NCBI GenBank assembly: GCA_023245515.1
Contig: JAHFKE010000037.1
Span: 1-10,461, forward strand
Origin: Candidatus Levyibacteriota bacterium
Lineage (GTDB): Bacteria; Patescibacteriota; Microgenomatia; Levybacterales; UBA12049
Direction of reading: 5' to 3'
DNA length: 10,461 nt
The position numbers were made by a program, and so were the translations under genes. The notes beneath the pieces are model-generated. The model searched no databases, was not told the DNA's origin, and saw only the letters and a program-made list of their open reading frames with translations. Shown piece after piece: positions 6,036 through 10,461 of this stretch; position 1 is the stretch's first letter; every line of letters starts with the position of its first letter.

Positions 6036-6752
6036 ATGAAGACAAACTTCGAAACTCATCCTGAATCGCACAAGTCCAACCATACCTCCAAATTAAATTG
6101 GCTGAGGGCTTCTGTGTTGGGCGCAAATGATGGCATTGTCTCTATCGCGGGTTTGGTGGTTGGTGTATCAGGAGCCACTGATTCTACACAAATCATTCTT
6201 GCCGCAGGTGTGGCAGGGATCATCGCAGGTGCTATATCAATGGCTGCTGGAGAATATGTCTCAGTTAGCAGCTCAAGAGATACAGAAAAGGCCTTATTAA
6301 AAAAAGAAAAATACGAACTCGAACATTATCCAAAGCAGGAGCTGGAGGAACTAGCGCACTTATACGAACACAAAGGTCTTTCGCGAAAAACAGCCGTACT
6401 AGTCGCAAAAGAATTGTCTGAAAAAGATGCATACGCGGCTCATATTGATGCGGAGCTAGGCATTGATCCGAATAATCTAACTAACCCTTGGCACGCGGCC
6501 TTAGCTTCATCCATCTCTTTCCTGGCAGGCGCCCTGATACCTATGCTGGCGATTCTCATCCCGCCTGCTTTAGTACGTGTACCCTTTGCATTTGGAGCTG
6601 TCATACTTGCCTTAGTAATTACAGGGACAGTAAGTGCGAAGATAGGACAAGCAAGTATAGTACGAGCAGTTATAAGGGTCGTAGCAGGAGGCTTATTGGC
6701 GATGATAGTGACCTACAGTGTAGGTAGAATTTTTGGTGTTTCAGGAAGCTAG
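6036..6752 (+). CDS. VIT1/CCC1-family Fe2+/Mn2+ transporter
   Basis: A membrane transporter of the VIT family, which moves Fe2+ or Mn2+ out of the cytosol by exchange with H+. It is 238 aa. After a polar, His-containing N-terminus (His8, 12, 16) comes the signature GANDGIVSIAGLVVG (29-43, with Asp32), then a second helix ending in MAAGEYVSVSSSRD. A charged middle section rich in Glu/Lys (about 90-140) is the cytoplasmic metal-binding domain. Three C-terminal hydrophobic segments follow a PWHAAL turn. It lacks the fused N-terminal ferritin-like domain found in some relatives. It follows arsC by 50 bp on the same strand, within a run of metal and stress transport genes. Its last 12 bp overlap the convergent gene below. 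Confidence 0.92.
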   Translation: MKTNFETHPESHKSNHTSKLNWLRASVLGANDGIVSIAGLVVGVSGATDSTQIILAAGVAGIIAGAISMAAGEYVSVSSSRDTEKALLKKEKYELEHYPKQELEELAHLYEHKGLSRKTAVLVAKELSEKDAYAAHIDAELGIDPNNLTNPWHAALASSISFLAGALIPMLAILIPPALVRVPFAFGAVILALVITGTVSAKIGQASIVRAVIRVVAGGLLAMIVTYSVGRIFGVSGS

Positions 6753-7043
6753 CCCACTTGCCCCATGACTCTCCCTCGTTCTTCTTCTCCAAAAATCTTT
6801 CATTGCGAATTTTAAATCTTCTCCCTTTATAATAAGAAACTGTTTCGGCCTAGCCTCCTCTGCTTCGTTCCTCGCTATCCATCTATCAAGTCGTGGGTTC
6901 ATTGCAGCTAATTCTTCCCACCTTCTATCTTCTTCCTGCTCTTTTAGGAGATCAGGGGGAAGGGGGGTATCGATATAAATTTGTCCCTCTTTCATACGAG
7001 CATCATAGCAAACGATACCAGAAAAGGCAAAATCAATTACCAT
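6741..7043 (-). CDS. Hypothetical 100-aa charged protein
   Basis: I do not recognise this protein. It is soluble, highly charged and rich in Glu/Arg/Lys, with no membrane segment. A Pro-containing stretch (TPLPPDLLKEQ) precedes a likely helical region (EEDRRWEELAAMNPRLDRWIARNEA, about 37-61), and FAMKDFWRRR lies near the end. The start at 7043 is fixed by a strong GGAGG Shine-Dalgarno with 6-nt spacing, located in the end of the DUF1697 gene. The two genes overlap by 11 bp, so it is the third gene of a minus-strand operon. Its stop overlaps the VIT1-type gene tail to tail by 12 bp. Confidence 0.65.
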   Translation of the reverse strand: MVIDFAFSGIVCYDARMKEGQIYIDTPLPPDLLKEQEEDRRWEELAAMNPRLDRWIARNEAEEARPKQFLIIKGEDLKFAMKDFWRRRTRESHGASGLAS

Positions 7044-7593
7044 TTACTTCCTCCATCATTGCATAAACCTTACGGAGCGTATTAAAAATGCGGATTGTCA
7101 TTTCTCTGTAGACAGACTTACTCGATAATTTGATCATGTTACTTTTAGTAAGATCGCTTGTTTTGGCAGACCAGAAAAGAACACCCGGGTGATAGTGAAG
7201 CTCTTCAATATCTGGCTTGGGATTAAGCCCTTCCAAAATACTTGGATTATCTATTGTATGACGAAGGAAGATGACATTGCATTTTTGATCTTTCTCTGTA
7301 TGCCAGCTTTTTGGGACCTGGGTCATCAACTTTTGTATCTCAGAGAAACTGCGAACCACCGTAACGACAGGATAAGAGAAAGCAGCATTCAGAGCCTTTT
7401 CAATTTTTGCCTCCAGCAAGCGAGGGTCTGCTGAGGTGGTTCTAAAAATGATATTTCCACTGTTGATATATGTTCGGACATCGGTATAGCCGAGCCTTTC
7501 AAAGCATGCTTTCAGTTCTGCCATGCTAATCAGAGTATTACCTCCGACATTGATACCCCGCAATAAAGCGACATATGTTGTTAATTTATTCAT
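7033..7593 (-). CDS. DUF1697 family protein
   Basis: A 186-aa cytosolic protein of the DUF1697 family, whose function is not established. The hallmark opening YVALLRGINVGGNTLISMAELK directly follows the start. The INSGNIIFRT segment, a WSAKTSDLTKSNMIKL segment and a C-terminal TIRIFNTLRKVYAMM segment are also typical. ATG 7593 is chosen because it precedes the conserved start by a few residues; a TTG further upstream would only add residues overlapping the previous gene. The start overlaps the stop of the YdeI-family gene as ATGAATAA (8 bp), and an AAGGA lies about 10 nt upstream, so coupled translation is likely. Confidence 0.92.
   Translation of the reverse strand: MNKLTTYVALLRGINVGGNTLISMAELKACFERLGYTDVRTYINSGNIIFRTTSADPRLLEAKIEKALNAAFSYPVVTVVRSFSEIQKLMTQVPKSWHTEKDQKCNVIFLRHTIDNPSILEGLNPKPDIEELHYHPGVLFWSAKTSDLTKSNMIKLSSKSVYREMTIRIFNTLRKVYAMMEEVNGN
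7050..7054 (-). promoter_or_regulatory. Strong Shine-Dalgarno for the 100-aa hypothetical protein
   Basis: On the minus strand GGAGG (7054-7050) is followed by AAGTAA and then ATG 7043. It is the best Shine-Dalgarno in the window and decides this start over the internal ATG at 6995. Confidence 0.8.
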
Positions 7594-8164
7594 GAAGTTT
7601 TTTTCCTTTCGAAAGGAGCTCAAGAATTTTGGTCATTCTCTTTACACGCGTTTCAGGCGTTCGCGCTGTCTGCAATCTCCATCCGATGGCGTAAAGATTG
7701 GTCTTATTTAGTGTTTTGAAAAACTCGAGCGCCCTCTTGTCCTTACTCAACTCATTCATAAAATCATCAGGAATTACCATAGTCTTAGCCGAGTCATATG
7801 CCTGAGACCAGGTTCCATCTTTTTTTGCTTCTTCAACAAGCTGCAATCCTGCAGACCTCATTTTTCCCGCTTTAATGAGTCGGTCAATATGTCCGATGTT
7901 GGTTTTTGACCAAACGCTTTTCGATTTGCGGGGAGTAAATTTCTGTAGATATGCCTTGTCGTCATAGCCTTTGAGCTGACTATCAATCCACCCGTAACAG
8001 AGGGCAACATCCAGCGCTTCAGCGTAAGTGATCGTCTGTACACCTGAATTCTTCTTAAAAAATTTTACCCAAATACCTGAAGAGTTTGTGTGGTTTTTCT
8101 CAAGCCACTTCTCCCACTCATCAATTGTTCTAAAGGGCATAACGGGTATATCATTGACCACCAT
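7586..8164 (-). CDS. YdeI/OmpD-associated (OmdA) family protein
   Basis: A 192-aa soluble protein resembling the YdeI/OmdA family, linked in enterobacteria to bacteriocin or antimicrobial-peptide tolerance; its biochemical role is unknown. Family blocks seen are DEWEKWLEKNHTNSSGIWVKF near the start, YAEALDVALCYGWIDSQ, FTPRKSKSVWSKTN, and a C-terminal basic ETRVKRMTKILELLSKGKK. ATG 8164 is selected because an extended -10 (TGTTATAAT) ends 10 nt upstream, and a longer reading frame from 8221 would run through that promoter with a non-conserved tail. It is the first gene of a three-gene overlapping operon with DUF1697 and a hypothetical protein. Confidence 0.9.
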   Translation of the reverse strand: MVVNDIPVMPFRTIDEWEKWLEKNHTNSSGIWVKFFKKNSGVQTITYAEALDVALCYGWIDSQLKGYDDKAYLQKFTPRKSKSVWSKTNIGHIDRLIKAGKMRSAGLQLVEEAKKDGTWSQAYDSAKTMVIPDDFMNELSKDKRALEFFKTLNKTNLYAIGWRLQTARTPETRVKRMTKILELLSKGKKLHE

Positions 8165-8174
8165 AAGTCTTTTT

Positions 8175-8183
8175 ATTATAACA
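8175..8183 (-). promoter_or_regulatory. Extended -10 promoter of the YdeI/DUF1697 operon
   Basis: On the minus strand TGTTATAAT (8183-8175) is a perfect extended -10. The predicted +1 is about 8168, leaving a 4-nt leader before ATG 8164, too short for a Shine-Dalgarno. No clear -35 is seen. Confidence 0.6.
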
Positions 8184-8224
8184 AATCTTAATATAGCGAA
8201 GCTCGTGACAGTTACTCCCAACAG

Positions 8225-8431
8225 CTAGTGGGCAAAAGTTCTTACAGCAAGAAGACCGAGGAAAACACCAAGGATTCCGACAATGGAAGCGAACTCTGAT
8301 GGAGCCGGGATAGGCAGCTTCAGCAAAGCAAAGACAACTCCTGCGACAAAACCGGTAAGAAGCGATTTGCAGAGTAATATCGGATCAAAATGCATAGTAT
8401 GTTTCGACTTCTTCTTAGAATGGACCCTCAC
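8225..8431 (-). CDS. XapX/DUF1427-type small membrane protein
   Basis: A small membrane protein of 68 aa from GTG 8431, or 56 aa from ATG 8395. Two hydrophobic segments flank a Pro-rich turn: LLTGFVAGVVFALLKL, then PIPAPSEFASIVGILGVFLGLLA. This is the pattern of the XapX/DUF1427 family, whose function is unknown. The 12 residues between the two possible starts are basic (KKKSK). GTG 8431 is favoured because a consensus-like promoter places +1 only about 3 nt upstream, but ATG 8395 agrees better with the usual family length. It is separated from the YdeI gene by 60 bp on the same strand and divergent from the VOC gene. Confidence 0.75.
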   Translation of the reverse strand: MRVHSKKKSKHTMHFDPILLCKSLLTGFVAGVVFALLKLPIPAPSEFASIVGILGVFLGLLAVRTFAH

Positions 8432-8440
8432 TCTCCTTAG

Positions 8441-8468
8441 CTTATATAATTTGAATTAACTATGTCAA
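8441..8468 (-). promoter_or_regulatory. Promoter of the XapX-type gene
   Basis: On the minus strand TTGACA (8468-8463) is a perfect -35. A 16-bp spacer leads to TATAAG (8446-8441), which matches 5 of 6. The predicted +1 is about 8434, 3 nt before GTG 8431. It is the strongest two-box promoter in the window. Confidence 0.65.
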
Positions 8469-8498
8469 TAAGAATACTCAGCCTGTAAAAATCAGCTG

Positions 8499-8527
8499 TT
8501 GACTAACAAAAGTAAAAAGAGTACAAA
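8499..8527 (+). promoter_or_regulatory. Promoter of the VOC gene, predicted leaderless
   Basis: TTGACT (8499-8504), 17-bp spacer, TACAAA (8522-8527), then 6 nt to ATG 8534. Predicted +1 is the A of the ATG. It is divergent from the XapX promoter, with 30 bp between the two -35 boxes. Confidence 0.55.
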
Positions 8528-8533
8528 TATTAC

Positions 8534-8929
8534 ATGGGAAATCGAGTTGTACATTTTGAAATAGAAGCGCAAGATATCAATCGCGCTAAAGGCTTTTATT
8601 CTAAAGCTTTTGGCTGGAAGATGGAGCAGATGGGCGGAGAATTCGGAAATTATGTTGTCGTCACAACAGGTGATCCGAAAGAGCCAATGGGAATCAATGG
8701 CGGTATATTTCCAGCTGAAAATAAGAAGGAGTTAAATGCATATTCCTGCGTCGTTGGAGTTGATGATATTCATAAGGCCATCGATGACGTAAAGGCCGCT
8801 GGTGGAAAGATATTAGACGAGAAGCCTACCGAGATCCCGGGAGTAGGAATTTATGCAAAATGCGAAGACACAGAAGGCAATCGCTTTAGCTTACTCCAAC
8901 CGTCTCCGAATAGGAAACCGAAGTCCTAG
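8534..8929 (+). CDS. VOC superfamily (glyoxalase-like) protein
   Basis: A 131-aa cytosolic protein with the vicinal-oxygen-chelate fold, i.e. two beta-alpha-beta-beta-beta modules. The first runs from VVHFEIEAQDINRAKGFYSKAFGWK (5-29), the second from the YSCVVGVDDIHKAIDDVKAAGGKIL region (about 70-95) to DTEGNRFSLLQP at the end. His7 and a C-terminal acidic/Asn segment lie where metal ligands occur in this family, but the substrate cannot be told from sequence; it belongs to the broad short VOC group often annotated as glyoxalase/bleomycin-resistance-like. It has its own promoter with no room for a leader and no Shine-Dalgarno. Confidence 0.9.
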   Translation: MGNRVVHFEIEAQDINRAKGFYSKAFGWKMEQMGGEFGNYVVVTTGDPKEPMGINGGIFPAENKKELNAYSCVVGVDDIHKAIDDVKAAGGKILDEKPTEIPGVGIYAKCEDTEGNRFSLLQPSPNRKPKS

Positions 8930-8977
8930 ATCATCCTCTAATTCCCCGTGTAAACTACCACTAACTGTGCCATACTT

Positions 8978-9007
8978 TTTACAGAGATAGTTTTACTATA
9001 CTATAAC
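8978..9007 (+). promoter_or_regulatory. Promoter of the PH-domain gene with a 3-codon upstream ORF
   Basis: TTTACA (8978-8983; 5 of 6), 18-bp spacer, TATAAC (9002-9007; 5 of 6). The next ATG, at 9015, lies 7 nt downstream but encodes only Met-Asn-Lys-stop. Its TAA overlaps the real start at 9026 as TAATG. The gene may thus be translated by re-initiation after a leaderless mini-ORF. Confidence 0.45.
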
Positions 9008-9025
9008 TAACTCCATGAACAAATA

Positions 9026-9571
9026 ATGAAAAATCTCGATCCCAAAGTTATTGTAGTAATTTTTATAAAAAATTTTCTTAGTAACGTCTATATCCTTCTC
9101 ATTTGGTTTATTAGTGTCTCCTTACTTGAACAGGTATGGACGAAAAATATGGGAGCAATACCTAAAGAGTTAGTCATCTTACTTTTAGATGGAGCGGGGC
9201 TTATCTTTCTTACACTTCTTGTATTGGGTTGCTATTATTGGTCTTGGTTGACCTTTCTCAATTTTACTTATGAATTACAGACTGATGGGCTTCACATTCA
9301 GAGCGGCATCATACTACGAAGACACATTGTTATTCCCTATACAGATATACAGACGGTAGAATTGCTCGCTAATCCTTTAGTCCTCAGCTTCTTACAGTTG
9401 TGCTCAGTGCGTATCCAAACTCGCGAACGTATCAATACTGAAGGAGTCTTCCGGAAAAAACAAATACAAATTATTCCTGGTCTCACATCTGAAATAGCTG
9501 GATCACTCAGACCGGAACTCTTAAAATATTCTTACATACAAAAAGTGAAGAAAACCTCCTTTCATCTATGA
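9026..9571 (+). CDS. Bacterial PH-domain (bPH2/YdbS-like) membrane protein
   Basis: A 181-aa membrane-anchored protein of unknown function. Two hydrophobic helices (about 17-34 and 47-70) are followed by a bacterial pleckstrin-homology-like domain (YdbS/bPH_2 type) from about residue 80. Its features are YELQTDGLHIQSGIILRRH, then IPYTDIQTVELLANPLVLSFL, a strand SVRIQTRE and the exit strand IQIIPGL. In this family the sequence 'rr.vipy.dIq.V' after the membrane pair is characteristic. The usual doubling of the domain is not present, so this is the single-domain form. It is unusual in having a three-codon ORF overlapping its start. Confidence 0.85.
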   Translation: MKNLDPKVIVVIFIKNFLSNVYILLIWFISVSLLEQVWTKNMGAIPKELVILLLDGAGLIFLTLLVLGCYYWSWLTFLNFTYELQTDGLHIQSGIILRRHIVIPYTDIQTVELLANPLVLSFLQLCSVRIQTRERINTEGVFRKKQIQIIPGLTSEIAGSLRPELLKYSYIQKVKKTSFHL

Positions 9572-9611
9572 CGTCTTTAGGAAATCCTCGATGATATGCC
9601 GCAATTAGAAT

Positions 9612-9929
9612 CTATTCTTCCCCCTTGATGCCTAATTTTCTATGAATCTTTTCTCGTATGAACCAGGTGGCATAAGTGGAAAACTTGTATTTTTCATCAT
9701 ATCCATGATACTGATTCACTGCTTGTTTTAATCCCGATCTTCCCAAGTCAATTAATTGCTCGTTCGTTAAACCTCTCCCTACGTAATGACTGGAAACACT
9801 AAAAAGTAACGGATGGAGTAGTTCAAAAAGTTTAAGCCAAGCTCGCTCTGCTTCCTGCTCGCTTCCTTTTTGAATCTTTCTAACAAGTTCGTCTTCCTGC
9901 TCTTTTGTCGTGAAGATTTGTCCATCCAT
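9612..9929 (-). CDS. Stand-alone sigma-70 region-2-like protein
   Basis: A 105-aa protein matching only region 2 of sigma-70 factors, the part that binds RNA polymerase and melts the -10. Residues 29-100 follow the family layout: a helix with LHPLLFSVSSHYVGRGL, then EQLIDLGRSGLKQAVNQY (core-binding 2.1-2.2), then KYKFSTYATWFIREKIHRKL (2.3-2.4). Regions 3 and 4 are absent, and no remnant is seen in the 40 bp before the convergent PH-domain gene. In region 2.4 the E. coli contacts Q437 and T440 correspond to Glu93 and His96, and W434 to Phe90. It could be an unusual sigma, a regulator that competes for core polymerase, or a remnant; the intact frame with a strong promoter argues against decay. 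Confidence 0.82.
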   Translation of the reverse strand: MDGQIFTTKEQEDELVRKIQKGSEQEAERAWLKLFELLHPLLFSVSSHYVGRGLTNEQLIDLGRSGLKQAVNQYHGYDEKYKFSTYATWFIREKIHRKLGIKGEE

Positions 9930-9935
9930 AGAGAA

Positions 9936-9944
9936 ATTATACCA
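9936..9944 (-). promoter_or_regulatory. Extended -10 promoter of the sigma-like gene, predicted leaderless
   Basis: On the minus strand TGGTATAAT (9944-9936) is a perfect extended -10 ending 6 nt before ATG 9929, so +1 falls on the A of the ATG. The -35 region is poor, as is common with an extended -10. Confidence 0.65.
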
Positions 9945-9964
9945 CCTTTCCTTAATTCTTAATT

Positions 9965-9970
9965 TATAAT
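9965..9970 (+). promoter_or_regulatory. -10 box upstream of the structured RNA candidate
   Basis: A perfect TATAAT on the plus strand with predicted +1 near A9977, about 22 nt before the structured element. No acceptable -35 or TG extension is present, so it is weak. A competing minus-strand promoter exists on the far side (10306-10333). Confidence 0.3.
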
Positions 9971-9998
9971 TCTTGTATCAGGTGAGCATTGAAACAAA

Positions 9999-10197
9999 GC
10001 GCGCTTAGTCCTGAGCTTGCCGAAGGATTAAGAAATTGTGAATGAGTTGTTTGGGGGAATCCGGGCCGAAGCTGAAAGCTGAGTGACCGAAGGGGGCGGA
10101 CAATCCCCCGACAACGAATGAAACAATTTTAGCGCGACTTTCCAGCGAACGAGCTTGCTACTTGGCGATCCAAGTAGTTAAAAAATAAAACTTGGAT
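9999..10197 (+). ncRNA. Candidate branched structured RNA of unknown class
   Basis: No protein is encoded here, but nested helices are clear. P1 pairs CGCGCT (10000-10005) with AGCGCG (10131-10136). P2 is CTTAGTCCT (10004-10012) with AGGATTAAG (10024-10032); it shares two bases with P1. P3 begins directly after with AAATTGT (10033-10039)/ACAATTT (10123-10129), passes a symmetric loop with GAATGA on both sides, then GTTGT/ACAAC (10046-10050/10111-10115), GGGGGA/TCCCCC (10053-10058/10104-10109) and TCCG/CGGA (10060-10063/10097-10100), with a small AGCT-gaa-AGCT hairpin inside. A further hairpin lies at 10158-10177. Three positions pair as G.U on the plus strand (10008-10028, 10051-10110, 10157-10178) but would be A.C mismatches on the minus strand, which favours plus-strand RNA. 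It does not match tmRNA, SRP, 6S or RNase P RNA as far as I can tell. Confidence 0.5.
10158..10197 (+). promoter_or_regulatory. Two mutually exclusive hairpins
   Basis: Hairpin A: CTACTTGG (10158-10165), loop CGAT, CCAAGTAG (10170-10177). Hairpin B: ATCCAAGT (10168-10175) with ACTTGGAT (10190-10197), loop of 14 nt. Both have 8 bp and share 10170-10175, so only one can form at a time, as in attenuators or riboswitch expression platforms. Neither is followed by a T-run on the plus strand. Confidence 0.45.
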
Positions 10198-10342
10198 AGT
10201 TTGCGGTCAAAGTACAGAAAAAGAGAAATTGCGGAAAAACAACAAGAAAGAGAGTTTGGATACCCTTACGACAAAGCATGAGAAGAAAATATATATTCTC
10301 AAAAAAGTATAAAGGCTGGAGGGAGCTTGTCACAACACATAC
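10198..10342. other. Non-coding spacer, purine-rich, with a minus-strand promoter candidate
   Basis: This completes the 413-bp gene-free stretch 9930-10342. No credible gene is seen. The plus strand is strongly purine-rich at about 10210-10255. A short AT-rich hairpin pairs GAGAA (10280-10284) with TTCTC (10296-10300). On the minus strand GTGACA (10333-10328), 16-bp spacer and TATACT (10311-10306), each 5 of 6 to consensus, form a promoter reading towards the structured element with +1 near 10299. Confidence 0.4.
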
Positions 10343-10461
10343 TTAACTCAAAAGAATCACCCCGAACGTAACCAGAATGGCAGCAATAATTTTACGAATT
10401 AAATTATCTTTTTCATTTAAAAATATAGCAGCTAATACCACTGTAAGAATAACTGAAGCTT
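10343..10461 (-). CDS. EamA/DMT-family transporter, C-terminal 38 residues (start outside window)
   Basis: An open frame enters from the window end and stops at TAA 10345-10343. The 38 visible residues read as the last two helices of an EamA-type drug/metabolite transporter: a hydrophobic stretch (SVILTVVLAAIFL), the characteristic short acidic turn (NEKDNLIRK), and a last helix (IIAAILVTFGVILLS). In this family the sequence '..flgE.......iG..lI..Gv.l.' ends each five-helix repeat. It is an inner-membrane exporter or importer of small metabolites; the substrate cannot be told. It is on the same strand as the sigma-like gene but 413 bp upstream of it. Confidence 0.75.
   Translation of the reverse strand, partial: ASVILTVVLAAIFLNEKDNLIRKIIAAILVTFGVILLS

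Noticed and set aside
6741..9929. Possible relationship between the 100-aa hypothetical and the sigma-like protein, both with a GQI segment near the start and an IKGE segment
   Set aside because: The shared strings are 3-4 residues in different contexts, and the hypothetical lacks the region 2 core.
10042..10086. 14-codon ORF inside the structured RNA
   Set aside because: It lies within the paired arms, lacks an initiation signal and has no recognisable sequence character.
10053..10109. Similarity of the TCCGGGCC segment to RNase P RNA
   Set aside because: Only a few bases match; the conserved distal blocks of RNase P RNA are absent and the helix order differs.
10158..10177. Hairpin as an intrinsic terminator
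   Set aside because: It is followed on the plus strand by TTAAAAAATAAAA and on the minus strand by mixed sequence; neither side gives the T-run required.

Overview
This window looks like a compact, moderately AT-rich bacterial genome, most likely a Patescibacteria/CPR organism (Saccharibacteria- or Parcubacteria-like). That is an inference. It rests on the very tight gene packing with overlapping genes, the small stand-alone GIY-YIG nuclease, a tiny sigma-like protein, and several promoters whose -10 box lies directly against the start codon. No rRNA or other taxonomic marker is present, so the assignment is tentative.

Layout. Positions 1-3573 (+) hold the 3' part of a cytochrome bo3 quinol oxidase operon: cyoB (5'-truncated by the window edge), cyoC, an intercalated GIY-YIG nuclease gene flanked upstream by two hairpins, cyoD and cyoE (heme O synthase). 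A small histidine-containing membrane protein (3592-3855, +) follows with its own promoter. A CaCA-type cation exchanger (-) converges on it. Then come, on +, an MIP channel overlapping a thioredoxin-type arsenate reductase gene (an As(V) reduction/As(III) release pair) and a VIT1/CCC1-type Fe/Mn transporter. A minus-strand group follows: a YdeI/OmdA-family protein, a DUF1697 protein and an unknown 100-aa protein, all overlapping. Next are a XapX/DUF1427 small membrane protein (-), a VOC-family protein (+), a bacterial PH-domain membrane protein (+), a sigma-70 region-2-only protein (-), a 413-bp intergenic region with strongly structured RNA-like sequence, and the C-terminus of an EamA/DMT transporter (-) cut by the window end.

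How it fits together. The oxidase genes provide terminal O2 reduction or O2 scavenging with heme O made by CyoE. The middle part is a set of membrane transporters and stress/metal functions. The most notable observations are: (1) the K-channel lysine of CyoB is replaced by glutamine; (2) a recurring promoter architecture predicts leaderless or near-leaderless mRNAs for most first genes, while some operon-internal genes carry Shine-Dalgarno sequences; (3) a branched structured RNA candidate at about 9999-10197 ends in two mutually exclusive hairpins; (4) a sigma-factor-like protein consists of region 2 only and has altered -10-contact residues; (5) a nuclease gene lies inside a respiratory operon.
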